NCBI GenBank assembly: GCA_002951995.1
Contig: CP019797.1
Location: 2,650,501 to 2,714,500, forward strand
Source: Stenotrophomonas acidaminiphila
GTDB lineage: Bacteria > Pseudomonadota > Gammaproteobacteria > Xanthomonadales > Xanthomonadaceae
Reading direction: 5' to 3'
DNA length: 64,000 bases
Under the pieces are notes generated by a model, which had not been told where the DNA came from, searched no databases, and worked only from the letters and a program-made list of their open reading frames with translations. Both the position numbers and the translations under genes were made by a program. Each line of letters opens with the position of its first letter. The stretch's first letter is position 1. Shown one piece after another: positions 26,897 through 35,987 of the stretch.

Positions 26897-27871
26897 TCAC
26901 CAGGGCTGCGTGCGATGCCAGCGCCAGGCACTGTCGATGATGGCCTCCAGGTCGGTCCAGGCCGGCGACCAGCCCAGTTCCGCCTGCGCCCGCCGGCTTG
27001 AAGCGACCAGCACCGCCGGATCGCCGGCACGGCGCGGCGCCATCTCCCAGGGCACGACGCAACCGGTGACCGCCGACGCCGCGGCGATGACCTCGCGCAC
27101 GGAAAAGCCGCGCCCGTTGCCGAGGTTGAACGCATGCGCGCCCGGATGGGCATCCAGGTAATCCAGCGCCAGCAGGTGCGCCTGCGCCAGATCCTCGACA
27201 TGCACGTAATCACGGATGCAGGTGCCATCGGGCGTGGGATAGTCGCCGCCGAATATCTTCAGCGCCGGCCCGCTCCCGAGCACCGACCGCAGCACGTTGG
27301 GAATCAGGTGGGTCTCGCAGGCGTGCGACTCGCCGATGCACGCATCGGCCGCCGCGCCGGCCGCATTGAAGTAGCGCAATGCCACCGAATCCAGCCCGTA
27401 GGCCGTCGCCGCGTCGGCCAGGATGCGTTCGACCATCAGCTTGCTGGCGCCGTACGGGTTGATCGGCCGGGCGGGATGGTCCTCGTCGACCATGCCGGCA
27501 ACCGGGTGACCGAACACCGACGCGCTCGAGGAGAACACCAGCCGCCGCACCCCGTGCCGGCGCATCGTCTCAAGCAGGTTGAGGGTGCCGACCACGTTGC
27601 TGGCGTAATAGTCATAGGGCCGGACCATCGACTCGGCGACCAGCGAGCGCGCGCAGAAGTGGAACACGGCGTCGAACCGCTGCCCGGCGAATGCGGCCTC
27701 CAGCGACGGCGGGTGCAGCACGTCGGCCTGGATCAACCGCCCCCATTGCACCGCCTGCGCGTGCCCGGTGGACAGGTCGTCCAGCACCACCACCTCGTGG
27801 CCATGCGCCGCCAGCAGCCGCGCCATGTGGCTGCCGATATAGCCGGCGCCGCCGCAGACAAGAGCTTTCAA
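26897..27871 (-). CDS. galE: UDP-glucose 4-epimerase
   Basis: 324-residue short-chain dehydrogenase/reductase that interconverts UDP-Glc and UDP-Gal (or the N-acetyl forms). NAD site GGAGYIGSHMARLL at the N-terminus, catalytic YGASK (Tyr-x-x-x-Lys) and Ser in FSSSASVFG, RYFNAAGA, and CIRDYVHVEDLAQAH. The start is TTG at 27871, after GGGGTGCCCG; no ATG is available near the conserved N-terminus. Divergent from the glycan cassette at 28010-31563 and convergent with tfpZ (22 bases between stops). It probably supplies a sugar nucleotide to that cassette. Confidence 0.92.
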   Translation of the reverse strand: MKALVCGGAGYIGSHMARLLAAHGHEVVVLDDLSTGHAQAVQWGRLIQADVLHPPSLEAAFAGQRFDAVFHFCARSLVAESMVRPYDYYASNVVGTLNLLETMRRHGVRRLVFSSSASVFGHPVAGMVDEDHPARPINPYGASKLMVERILADAATAYGLDSVALRYFNAAGAAADACIGESHACETHLIPNVLRSVLGSGPALKIFGGDYPTPDGTCIRDYVHVEDLAQAHLLALDYLDAHPGAHAFNLGNGRGFSVREVIAAASAVTGCVVPWEMAPRRAGDPAVLVASSRRAQAELGWSPAWTDLEAIIDSAWRWHRTQPW

Positions 27872-27900
27872 CGGGCACCCCGGTGGATGGCAACGGCAAG

Positions 27901-27916
27901 GGCATAATTCTATGCC
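27901..27916. promoter_or_regulatory. Palindrome over the galE promoter
   Basis: GGCATA-ATTC-TATGCC, a 6-base inverted repeat. On the minus strand it contains TAGAAT, a candidate -10 for galE about 35 bases before its TTG start. It could be an operator shared with the divergent glycosyltransferase gene. Confidence 0.45.
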
Positions 27917-28009
27917 GATGGCCCCAGCACAAGGAATGAGAACCCGCTCCATCCCAGGGCGGCAGGTTCCCGCTACCATGTCCGCCGGGGAGAACGACGG
28001 GTACAGAAC

Positions 28010-28867
28010 GTGCAGCGATTGAGCATCATATTGCCGGCGAAGAACGAGGCCGAGGGGCTGCAGCGCACCCTGCCGGCACTGCGCCAGGCCTGGCCGCTGG
28101 CGGAGATCATCGTGGTCGACGATGGCTCCACCGACGCCACCGCCACCATTGCGGCCGGCCACGGCGCCCGGGTGGTCAGCCACCCCTACTCCATGGGCAA
28201 TGGCGCGGCGATCAAGCGCGGCGCACGCACCGCCAGTGGCGAGATCCTGGTGTTCATGGATGCCGACGGCCAGCACAGCGCCGAGCACATCGGCGCCCTG
28301 CTGGCCAAGCTGGACGAGGGCTACGACATGGTGGTCGGGGCTCGCGACCGCAGCGGCCAGGCCAACCTGCACCGCGGCCTGGCCAACGGCTTCTACAATC
28401 GCCTCGCCAGCCACATGACCGGCCATCGCATCGACGATCTCACCTCCGGCTTCCGGGCCGTGAGGGCCGAGCGCTTCCGCGAATTCCTGCACCTGTTGCC
28501 CAATGGCTTCAGCTACCCCACCACCAGCACCATGGCGTTTTTCCGCAGCGCCTACCCGGTGGCCTACGTGCCGATTCCGGTCGCACGGCGCGTGGGCACC
28601 AGCAGCCATATCCGCCCGATCAAGGACGGCATCCGCTTCCTGCTGATCATCTTCAAGATCGCCACGCTGTACTCGCCACTGAAGCTGTTCGCGCCAATCG
28701 CCGCGTGCTTTTTCCTCACCGGGCTCGGGTATTACGGCTATACCTTCGCCACGATGCACCGGCTGACCAACATGAGCACGCTGCTGTTCAGCGCGGCGGT
28801 CATCATCTTCCTGATCGGGCTGATCTCCGAGCAGATCACCAACCTTACCTATCGGCGTGACGACTGA
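28010..28867 (+). CDS. GT2 polyprenyl-phosphate glycosyltransferase (DPM1/GtrB-like)
   Basis: 285 residues. GT2 domain with LSIILPAKNEAEGL, IIVVDDGSTD (nucleotide Asp pair), VFMDADGQHS (metal D-x-D) and DLTSGFRAVRAERF, followed by two C-terminal membrane segments (FAPIAACFFLTGLGYYGY; LLFSAAVIIFLIGLISEQI). This layout belongs to enzymes that move a sugar from a nucleotide to a polyprenyl phosphate at the membrane, giving the donor for GT-C enzymes. Start GTG 28010. First gene of a tight plus-strand cassette: two bases to the methyltransferase. Confidence 0.88.
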   Translation: MQRLSIILPAKNEAEGLQRTLPALRQAWPLAEIIVVDDGSTDATATIAAGHGARVVSHPYSMGNGAAIKRGARTASGEILVFMDADGQHSAEHIGALLAKLDEGYDMVVGARDRSGQANLHRGLANGFYNRLASHMTGHRIDDLTSGFRAVRAERFREFLHLLPNGFSYPTTSTMAFFRSAYPVAYVPIPVARRVGTSSHIRPIKDGIRFLLIIFKIATLYSPLKLFAPIAACFFLTGLGYYGYTFATMHRLTNMSTLLFSAAVIIFLIGLISEQITNLTYRRDD

Positions 28868-28869
28868 TC

Positions 28870-29556
28870 ATGTCCGTACTATCGGTCGCAACTTTGCGCG
28901 AGCGCATGCAGGGCTACTCGGGAGGACGCCCAGACGTAATGAGGCTCGTTACCGGCTCCCCAACACGGATACTGGACGTTGGCTGCGGCGCTGGATTACT
29001 GGGGAGGCAACTCCGCGACAGCTTCCCCCATTGCGATGCCTTGGGAATCGAACCCGACCCGGATCGGGCATCGTTGGCACGCACCTACTTCCCGCGGGTC
29101 ATCCAGGGATCTGTGGATGACCCCCAGACCTTGGAAACGCTTGCAAGCGAACCCCCCTTTGATCTCATCATCTGCGCAGATGTCCTTGAGCATTTGGTCG
29201 ATCCTGCAAGTACGTTGAAGAAACTTGCGAGGATGCTGGCAAGGAATGGGCAACTCATAACCAGCCTGCCCAACGTACGCCATCTTTCGACATTGGTGGA
29301 CCTGTACTTCTTCGGATACTGGCCGCAACGTGATCGCGGTATTCATGACCGGACCCACCTGCACTTCTACGCCCGCCCCAACATAATCGAACTCGGACGC
29401 TCCGCGGGCCTGCACATGCGCCAGGAGCGGCGCAATCTACGCCTTTTCGAGGCGCACCCATGGTCCATGGTGCCCGCAAAAGCACTTGATTTCTGGCCTT
29501 TCCGCGGGCTTTTCACCTTCCAGTATCTCCACCGTTGGCACAGGACGGATGACTGA
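28870..29556 (+). CDS. Class I SAM-dependent methyltransferase
   Basis: 228 residues. Motif I ILDVGCGAGLLGRQL, LGIEPDPDRASLA for the ribose-binding acid, and CADVLEHLVDPASTLKKLARMLARNGQLI identify a small-molecule methyltransferase of the UbiE/glycan-modifying type. The end (FWPFRGLFTFQYLHRWHR) suggests membrane association. Base composition is visibly lower in GC than the flanking pil genes, with codons such as ATA and TTT that are rare elsewhere, hinting at transfer. It overlaps the next gene by eight bases. Confidence 0.82.
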   Translation: MSVLSVATLRERMQGYSGGRPDVMRLVTGSPTRILDVGCGAGLLGRQLRDSFPHCDALGIEPDPDRASLARTYFPRVIQGSVDDPQTLETLASEPPFDLIICADVLEHLVDPASTLKKLARMLARNGQLITSLPNVRHLSTLVDLYFFGYWPQRDRGIHDRTHLHFYARPNIIELGRSAGLHMRQERRNLRLFEAHPWSMVPAKALDFWPFRGLFTFQYLHRWHRTDD

Positions 29557-30385
29557 TTTGCGACCGAGATCATGGGCGAGACTCTTGCTTGGTTATGGCC
29601 TCGCCATAGCCACGCTAGCCTTCACCGCGCGGAGCTTGAACAGCGGACTATCGCAAGTGAATGCGGCACCCATGGCCTTGGAACCTGTGGCACTGATTGC
29701 CTGTGCCCTGCTGATGGCGTGCCACACCCTGCTCAATCGGGAAGGCTTTGTTGCACTATGCGAAGCGTTGGACAGCGGTTTGCCACCAGCCACCATACGG
29801 CGCATCTGGGGGCGTAGCCTGTTGGCCAAGTACGTACCTGGGGGCATCTGGCAGCTCGTCGGCCGCGGGTTGCAGATGCGCCAGCTCGGCAGTCTGCACA
29901 ACAGTGCCGTCTACAGTGGAATACTGGAGCAGGCTCTATCCATGCTCTTGTGCCTGACCATCGCCGTCAGCGCGCACTTGTTGTTGTCCCGTTATCACGC
30001 ACTGGGAATAGCGACCATTCTCCTGCCCTTCCTCACCGTCTGGCTTGTTGCTCGCCTGACAGCGTGGGTGAAGCAACCCGCGGCCCTACAACGTGCGGCG
30101 ATCCTCTACGCCGCCGCGATGCCCTTTTACTTGGCCGCGTACGCATGCGTTGTCTGGCAGTTTCCACTACTGGAGCTGTGCGCCTATCTGTTCACCGGCA
30201 CTGTCGCGGGCATGCTCGCATTCCTTGTGCCAGGCGGGCTCGGCGTACGGGAATCCGTGATTTCCCTGCTGGCCGCGAACACGCATATATCGCTGCTGAC
30301 GGCAATGATGGTGGTTCGCTTGATCACGATCGGCATTGAAGTGCTGATCACCGTGGCCGGACTTGCCGCGCGGCGTAAACCATGA
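29549..30385 (+). CDS. Flippase-like membrane protein (UPF0104/LPG-synthase transmembrane family)
   Basis: 278 residues with seven or eight membrane segments. RSLLAKYVPGGIWQLVGRGLQM and AFLVPGGLGVRESVI match the conserved KY.PGG.W and PGG.G.RE.. motifs of the family also called lysylphosphatidylglycerol-synthase TM region. Stand-alone members are common in surface-glycan clusters and are thought to act on polyprenyl-linked sugars. Start ATG 29549 lies inside the methyltransferase gene; its stop overlaps the GT4 gene by four bases. Confidence 0.78.
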   Translation: MTDLRPRSWARLLLGYGLAIATLAFTARSLNSGLSQVNAAPMALEPVALIACALLMACHTLLNREGFVALCEALDSGLPPATIRRIWGRSLLAKYVPGGIWQLVGRGLQMRQLGSLHNSAVYSGILEQALSMLLCLTIAVSAHLLLSRYHALGIATILLPFLTVWLVARLTAWVKQPAALQRAAILYAAAMPFYLAAYACVVWQFPLLELCAYLFTGTVAGMLAFLVPGGLGVRESVISLLAANTHISLLTAMMVVRLITIGIEVLITVAGLAARRKP

Positions 30386-31563
30386 CGTTCTCGTCACGCT
30401 CGAGCAGAAGCTCCATCATGTGGGTTGCAGGCGTTGCGCTTAACGGCCCTGGATATCCCAATGCACGTGCAACCATCCGTATGCTCGAATCGCACCTTGG
30501 TGTCCAGGTCGAGGAAATCGCGTATTGGTTGCGGCCGGACTTCCATCTCTGGAAATTGGCGCGCGGCACGCATGTGCAGAAGGTTGCGGGGCTGGCAAGA
30601 ATTACTTGGAGCACAGCCTCATCACTCTGCCGGCTGCTCTTGCAGCACAGAGCGGGCGACTGGGTCTATGTTCCCTATCCCAGCGCTTTTCTGCTGTGGC
30701 TGCTTTCCTGGCTGCCACGCCGCTGGCGACCGCGATGCGTCTGCGATGCGTACATCACCCTCTGGGACTCGCTCTTCCAGGACAGAGGCATGGGCGTGGC
30801 CGGCGGACGGCTCTCACGCTTGCTGCTCCGCGCCGAGATTCGCGCACTAGGGGCGGCGACCCACGTCATCGTCGACACGCAGGCCAATGCGCAGCACATT
30901 CACAGGCTGTTCGGCGTTCCGCTCGAACGTATCCACGCCTTCCCGCTGGCACTGGACACGGCGCTGCTGCCAGCCGGTGACGGTGCGCGCGGAACGGGCA
31001 ACAATACCCACGTGGTCTTCATCGGCACGTTCGTGCCCCTCCAGGGCACCACGGTCATCGCACAAGCCATCGACAAGCTGCGCAGGCAGGACTCCCTTGA
31101 ATTCACCCTGATCGGCGATGGACAGCAGGCCGACGAAGCGTCCCGCTGGTTGCAGGACAACCCGGCTGTGACATGGCTGCGAGGATGGCAGCCCCCCGGC
31201 ATAATCGCCACGCACCTGGCACGCGCGGATATATGTCTCGGCGTCTTCGGTGGCGACGGCAAGGCCGCGCGCGTATTGCCGTTCAAACTTTACATGGCAC
31301 TGGCCGCGGGCAAGGCGATCATTACCCAGCGCGCCTACAGCACCCCCGACGGGTGTCCGCCGATCCCGGCCATCACCTGCGACGCGACGCCGGAGGCGCT
31401 GGCCGAAGCGATCACCCGGCTTGCACAGGATCCGGAGAAGCGCGCCCAGTTGGCACGCCAGTCGCACGACTACTTCGAGCGCTATCTGTCAGCCACCGCA
31501 TTGGCGGCATGCTGGGAACGGCTGCTTGCCGGAGGCGGCAAACGGCAGCCCAGCGGGGGATGA
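30382..31563 (+). CDS. GT4-family glycosyltransferase
   Basis: 393-residue cytoplasmic or membrane-associated GT-B enzyme. The N-terminal domain includes GVALNGPGYPNARATIRML (acceptor side); the C-terminal donor domain has VVFIGTFVPLQGTTVIAQAI, FTLIGDGQQADEA, and LPFKLYMALAAGKAIIT (nucleotide-sugar binding region). Last gene of the plus-strand cassette, convergent with the second pilin gene. The sugar and acceptor are unknown. GC content is again lower than the neighbourhood. Confidence 0.82.
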   Translation: MTFSSRSSRSSIMWVAGVALNGPGYPNARATIRMLESHLGVQVEEIAYWLRPDFHLWKLARGTHVQKVAGLARITWSTASSLCRLLLQHRAGDWVYVPYPSAFLLWLLSWLPRRWRPRCVCDAYITLWDSLFQDRGMGVAGGRLSRLLLRAEIRALGAATHVIVDTQANAQHIHRLFGVPLERIHAFPLALDTALLPAGDGARGTGNNTHVVFIGTFVPLQGTTVIAQAIDKLRRQDSLEFTLIGDGQQADEASRWLQDNPAVTWLRGWQPPGIIATHLARADICLGVFGGDGKAARVLPFKLYMALAAGKAIITQRAYSTPDGCPPIPAITCDATPEALAEAITRLAQDPEKRAQLARQSHDYFERYLSATALAACWERLLAGGGKRQPSGG

Positions 31564-31623
31564 CACTCCGCAACCCAGTACCCCCGCTGGCCCGCGCTCA
31601 GGCAATGGCACGGCGCCAACGCG

Positions 31624-31986
31624 TCACGGCTTGAGCGCACACTGCCCGCTGCCCGTATTGCACTCGGTGTCGACCTTCACGGCGCTGTTGCCCTTGGCAC
31701 GCGCCCTGAACGTCACCGAGCGCGGCGTGGCGAAATCGCCCACCCCAAGCCCCAGGCTGGTGTCCGCGCCACACGCCTTGGGCACGAAGGCCACAGGCAA
31801 CGTGTAATCGGCCAGCTCCACCACGGCTGTGGTCATGTAAGCCTTTGCCTCGGCAAGGCAAGCAGTGTTCGCAGACTTCTGTGTGTAGTTGCGATACTGC
31901 GGAAGAGCAATGGCGGCAAGAATCGCGATGATCGCGACCACGATCATCAGCTCGATCAGGGTGAAACCGCGCTGTGGATTGTTCAT
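31624..31986 (-). CDS. pilA: Type IV major pilin, second copy
   Basis: 120-residue prepilin. Short leader MNNPQRG, cleavage before Phe, then [33 protein letters not shown] with the essential Glu5. Four Cys in the globular part ([22 protein letters not shown]) can form two disulfides; the C-terminal C-N-T-G-S-G-Q-C loop parallels that of the other pilin. The N-terminal 45 residues are nearly identical to pilin 34003-34356 while the rest differs, so this looks like a duplicated gene under diversification. A -24/-12 promoter is at 32054-32070. Confidence 0.92.
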   Translation of the reverse strand: MNNPQRGFTLIELMIVVAIIAILAAIALPQYRNYTQKSANTACLAEAKAYMTTAVVELADYTLPVAFVPKACGADTSLGLGVGDFATPRSVTFRARAKGNSAVKVDTECNTGSGQCALKP

Positions 31987-32053
31987 GCATCCGTCTCTCT
32001 CGTATGTCCCCTGCATGGGATGCGCATACAACATCCCGCCCATCCGAAAATGA

Positions 32054-32070
32054 AGCAAATTCCGTACCAA
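32054..32070 (-). promoter_or_regulatory. Sigma-54 promoter of the second pilin gene
   Basis: Minus strand TTGGTACG-GAAT-TTGCT; the GG and GC doublets are exactly ten bases apart. The predicted start is about 57 bases before the pilin ATG, the same distance as for the other pilin. Expected activator: PilR, encoded at 17655-19022. Confidence 0.85.
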
Positions 32071-32097
32071 CATGGCCGGAGCCACGTACCGGCCGGA

Positions 32098-33923
32098 TCA
32101 CTCTTTCTGCCCTCGAACGCGGACCAACTGCTCGACCCATTCCTTCCGGCCAGCCTGCTCAAGCTGGGCGAGCATCAGGTCGATACGCGGATCGTCCGGC
32201 TCGGATTCCTCCACGGCAAGCCGCAGATAGTGCAATGCATGCTCGGGCCGCGCGCTCTTGCTGTAGATGTAGCCCCCCATGCGCAGGTAGGCCTCGGACG
32301 GGAATATGGCATGTTCGGTGATAAGGTCGAACGTCTGGATGACACCGTCTTCATCAAGAGGGATGCCACGATCCAGGTTGTCCAGCGTTATAAGGGCAAT
32401 TCCCTGATTGCTTGAATATGCCGCCCCTTTGCGCAGCGCCTCCAGGAAGCGCGCCCAGTCGGCAGGCACAACGGTTCCCTCCAGGGTCTTGAAGATCACC
32501 ACATTCGAGAGCAGCTGCGCCGACCCGGTCCGGTCGCCCCCCCGCTCACAGACCTGGATTGCTTCCCGCATCCCCGCTGCATGTTGCTTGCCGCCGGTGC
32601 GCTCCAAATAGGCCGCACACAGCGCGAGCCAGGCGCGGGCGGAGTCCGGGCTGATCGCCACACTGGTACGTGCGAACCGCATGGGCTCACCCCAGGAATG
32701 AGCCCGCGTCAACGTCGCCGCCGCCTCAAGCGTGAGAAGCAGACCCAGCATGAAGGCGATGATCATTGGGCGGACCGCCCAACGCTGGCATGCGATGACG
32801 AAAAGCCCACCGACAGCGAGCACCACGCCGATCAGCGGGAAATGATTGCGGTGCTCGAACGCCAGTTCCACATTGATGACATTGCTCGTCAGGAAATGGC
32901 CGGCAAAGAACAACAACACGCCCAGGGAGAACACCGGGGCGCGGGTGCGCCAGCGCCATGCCCACGCCAACAGGGCCAGCAACAGGAGCCAGGCCGGCAA
33001 TGTGGTGGCGGGTTGCAGCCAGCCGCGCGAAACGACCAGGTCGTCGTAGTAGAAGGGAAGCAGCTGCGGCAAGGGCAATACGATCTGGCACAGATACATC
33101 ACCAGCACCCGGCCTTGGGTGAGCAGGCGTTCGCTGCTGCTGAAATCGCGGCCCGGGTAGGCATCCCAGTGCCAATAATGTGGAACGATGACCAGCAGGT
33201 AGGCCACCAACCCCACCACTGCAAAGCCGGCATAGCCGACGCGCAACACCTTTGCGGTCACGGGCGATGCCGCCCGCATGCGCAGCACCGTCAACTCCAA
33301 TGCCAACGTGTAGACGGGCAACAGTACGGCATCCTCCTTGCTGGCAAAGGCAAGAACACCGAAGAACAGCGCCATCAGACCGAAGTGGCGACTGCGCTCC
33401 CCTTGGATCTGTGCCTGGCGCATGGCCAGATAGGCCCACAGCGCGGCGAGCACGAACAAGGTGCACAGGGTTTGCATCCGCTGTACCACATACAGCACGG
33501 AGGACACCTGCAGGGGATGGATGGCCCACACGGTGGCCATGATCAGGGCCCCAGCCAGTGCACGACGGGCGGGCCACTGCGCCAGCGTCAACAGCCGCCG
33601 CAGGAATACCGCCAGCACCACCGTCGTCAGGGCATGGATGAACAGGTTGGTGGATTTGAAGACCTGGGGATCAGGCCCGCCGCGCCAGAGATCCAGCGCC
33701 AGGCTCAGCATCGACAGCGCCCGCGAATGCCCGGCGTTGTAGCTGTACGCCGCGTACAGCACATCCTCCACCCCCCTCCCGTGAAGCGCAGGTTTGCATT
33801 GCGTACGATGTTGGGCAGGTCGTCGAAGATGAAACCACCGCCCAGACCGGGCAGCAGCACGCCACAAGCGAGTATCGCCGGCAGAAGCGAAAGAACAACG
33901 AAGCGACGGGTGATGGGCAGCAT
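32098..33923 (-). CDS. TMTC-like GT-C membrane protein with TPR tail, frameshifted; candidate pilin glycosyltransferase
   Basis: About 608 residues if one base is restored. The start MLPITRRFVVLSLLPAIL...GGGFIFDDLPNIVRNANLRFTG is in one frame; GVEDVLYAAYSYNAGHSRALSMLSLALD and all the rest is in another. The switch is at a run of six C (33771-33776); seven would join them. The protein has about ten membrane segments, an acidic pair in the first loop (FDDLPNIV), VWAIHPLQVSSVLYVVQRMQTL, and C-terminal TPR-like repeats. This plan is that of TMTC-type GT-C glycosyltransferases. It lies between the two pilin genes, so pilin glycosylation is the natural guess. It could be cotranscribed with the downstream pilin at 31624. 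Confidence 0.68.
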
Positions 33924-33953
33924 GCAGTTCCAGTGATTCAATATCTGAACAAA

Positions 33954-33979
33954 CGAAAAGCGCCTTTCGGCGCTTTTCG
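33954..33979 (-). terminator. Rho-independent terminator of the first pilin gene
   Basis: Stem CGAAAAGCGCC/GGCGCTTTTCG with a TTTC loop; on the minus strand it ends in TTTTCGTTT. It lies 24 bases after the pilin stop. Confidence 0.9.
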
Positions 33980-34002
33980 AATTCAAGCAAAACCAGTATT
34001 GC

Positions 34003-34356
34003 TTACTGGTAGTCGCAGGAACCGCTACCGGCATTGCACTCCACGTCCTTCTTCAGGGTCGCGTTGCCCTTGGTCTGGCTGGTAAAGGTAATGCTGCTGC
34101 CACCATTGTAATCGGCATCGGTCGGCACAGTACCGCCAGCACATGCCTTGGCGTTAAAAGCCGGGGCAGCCGAACTGTTGGCCAGGTTGGCCACAGCGGT
34201 GCCCATGTAAGCCTTCGCTTCCGCCAGGCAGGCGCCGTTGGCAGACTTCTGGGTGTAGTTGCGGTACTGCGGCAGCGCGATGGCGGCCAGAATGGCGATG
34301 ATCGCGACCACGATCATCAGTTCGATCAGGGTGAAGCCCTGCTGCATCTTCTTCAT
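34003..34356 (-). CDS. pilA: Type IV major pilin, first copy
   Basis: 117-residue prepilin: leader MKKMQQG, then [33 protein letters not shown], a globular domain with four Cys, and a C-terminal disulfide loop [16 protein letters not shown] 34356 follows AGGGGAT. Served by its own -24/-12 promoter and its own terminator, and divergent from pilC: the usual arrangement of the major pilin gene. The near-identical N-terminus with the second pilin could allow recombination between them or mixed filaments. Confidence 0.94.
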   Translation of the reverse strand: MKKMQQGFTLIELMIVVAIIAILAAIALPQYRNYTQKSANGACLAEAKAYMGTAVANLANSSAAPAFNAKACAGGTVPTDADYNGGSSITFTSQTKGNATLKKDVECNAGSGSCDYQ

Positions 34357-34422
34357 CTGTACATCCCCTAGAGGTTTGGATTGTGAGCACCGGAAGGGCC
34401 GTCGCCCCCGTAAGGGTCGAAA

Positions 34423-34439
34423 AGCAGGTTGCGTGCCAA
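34423..34439 (-). promoter_or_regulatory. Sigma-54 promoter of the first pilin gene
   Basis: Minus strand TTGGCACG-CAAC-CTGCT, one mismatch from TTGGCACG-N4-TTGCT, with GG-N10-GC spacing. Predicted start about 56 bases before the ATG. Farther upstream, TGTC-containing words (about 34526 and 34556-34560) lie where PilR sites are found in Pseudomonas; these are only suggestive. Confidence 0.9.
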
Positions 34440-34533
34440 TGGCCTGCCACATGCCATGTCCCCGGTACGCATGATGGCAGCATCCATGAAGAAGGAAAGC
34501 CCCGGATGATGATTCTGCGATCCAGACAACAGG

Positions 34534-34550
34534 GTGACGCGCCGCGTCAC
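34534..34550. promoter_or_regulatory. Inverted repeat between pilA and pilC
   Basis: GTGACGC-GCC-GCGTCAC, about 100 bases upstream of the pilA -24 element and 170 before pilC. Possible regulator site for either gene; none is identified. Confidence 0.4.
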
Positions 34551-34683
34551 ATCTCGACACTTCATCACCAATCCGCCAGCTCCTTGTTGCTTCGCCCACA
34601 AGTATCGCCGGAGCGTGACGGCGGCCACGCTTGCCGACGGGCGAGATGCCACGCCCACGCAGACCCGCTACCATGCAGGAATT

Positions 34684-34707
34684 GTCCGGCCCGGGGAGTG
34701 GCCGGAC
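34684..34707 (+). promoter_or_regulatory. Hairpin with GGA loop just before the pilC ribosome binding site
   Basis: GTCCGGCC-CGGGGAGT-GGCCGGAC: an 8-base-pair stem whose loop carries GGGGAG, immediately followed by the real Shine-Dalgarno GGGGAGAAG of pilC. A GGA in a stable loop next to the ribosome binding site is the usual form of an RsmA/CsrA target. The structure is visible; the control is inference. Confidence 0.45.
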
Positions 34708-34720
34708 GGGGAGAAGAACG

Positions 34721-35980
34721 ATGTCCGTGACCCGTAGCGCAGTGAACAAGCCGCCGGTGGAACGCAACACCAGCCAGATGCAGCCGTTTGTCTGGGAGGG
34801 GACCGACAAGCGCGGCGCCAAAATGAAGGGCGAACAGGATGCCCGCAATGCCAACATGCTCCGCGCCGAGCTGCGCAAGCAGGGCATCACCCCGACCGTG
34901 GTCAAACCCAAGCCCAAGCCCCTGTTCGGCGCATCCGGCAAAGCGATCAAACCCAAGGACATCGCCTTCTTCAGTCGCCAGATGGCGACGATGATGAAGT
35001 CCGGCGTGCCCATCGTGACCGCCCTGGACATCATTGGCAGCGGCCACAAGAACCCGCGCATGGCCAAACTCGTGGGGCAGATCCGTGCCGACCTGGAAGG
35101 GGGCTCGTCGCTGTACGAGGCCATCAGCAAGCATCCCGTGCAGTTCGACGAGCTGTACCGCAACCTGGTGCGCGCCGGCGAGGGCGCAGGCGTCCTGGAA
35201 ACCGTGCTGGAGACCATCGCCAACTACCAGGAGAACATCGAAACGCTGAAGGGCAAGATCAAGAAGGCCCTGTTCTACCCGGCCATGACCATTGCCGTAG
35301 CCCTGATCGTCAGCGCGGTCCTGCTGGTTTTTGTCGTGCCGCAGTTCGAACAGGTATTCAGCAGCTTCGGCGCCGACCTTCCTATTTTTACGCAGATGAT
35401 CGTGGCAGCATCCCGCTTCATGGTCAGCTGGTGGTGGCTGATATTGCTCGTGACCGTGGGCGCCGTCGTGGGCTTCGTCTTCGCCCTCAAGCGCTCGCCC
35501 AGGATGCAGCACACCATGGACCGGCTGATCCTCAAGGTACCGGTGATCGGCCAGATCATGCACAACAGCGCCATTGCGCGATTCTCCCGCACGACCGGCG
35601 TGACCTTCCGGGCAGGCGTACCGCTGGTCGAGGCGCTGGGCATCGTCGCCGGCGCCACCGGTAACAAGGTCTATGAGGAAGCCGTCCTGCACATGCGCGA
35701 CGATGTGGCGGTGGGCTACCCGGTGAACATGGCAATGAAGCAGGTCAATGTATTTCCGCACATGGTGATCCAGATGACCGCCATCGGCGAGGAAGCCGGC
35801 GCGCTGGATACCATGCTGTTCAAGGTCGCCGAGTACTTCGAGCAGGAAGTGAACAATGCCGTGGATGCCTTGAGCAGCCTGATCGAACCGATGATCATGG
35901 TGTTCATCGGCGTGATCGTCGGCGGCATGGTCATTGGCATGTACCTGCCGATCTTCAAGCTCGCTTCCGTCGTTGGATAA
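34721..35980 (+). CDS. pilC: PilC, type IV pilus inner-membrane platform protein
   Basis: 419-residue polytopic inner-membrane protein of the GspF/PilC family that couples PilB to pilin insertion. It has two related halves: [25 protein letters not shown]...[17 protein letters not shown] first half (here [49 protein letters not shown]) and [23 protein letters not shown]...[46 protein letters not shown] 34721 follows GGGGAGAAG; an open extension upstream lacks a site. pilD follows after seven bases. Confidence 0.95.
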   Translation: MSVTRSAVNKPPVERNTSQMQPFVWEGTDKRGAKMKGEQDARNANMLRAELRKQGITPTVVKPKPKPLFGASGKAIKPKDIAFFSRQMATMMKSGVPIVTALDIIGSGHKNPRMAKLVGQIRADLEGGSSLYEAISKHPVQFDELYRNLVRAGEGAGVLETVLETIANYQENIETLKGKIKKALFYPAMTIAVALIVSAVLLVFVVPQFEQVFSSFGADLPIFTQMIVAASRFMVSWWWLILLVTVGAVVGFVFALKRSPRMQHTMDRLILKVPVIGQIMHNSAIARFSRTTGVTFRAGVPLVEALGIVAGATGNKVYEEAVLHMRDDVAVGYPVNMAMKQVNVFPHMVIQMTAIGEEAGALDTMLFKVAEYFEQEVNNAVDALSSLIEPMIMVFIGVIVGGMVIGMYLPIFKLASVVG

Positions 35981-35987
35981 TTGACCC

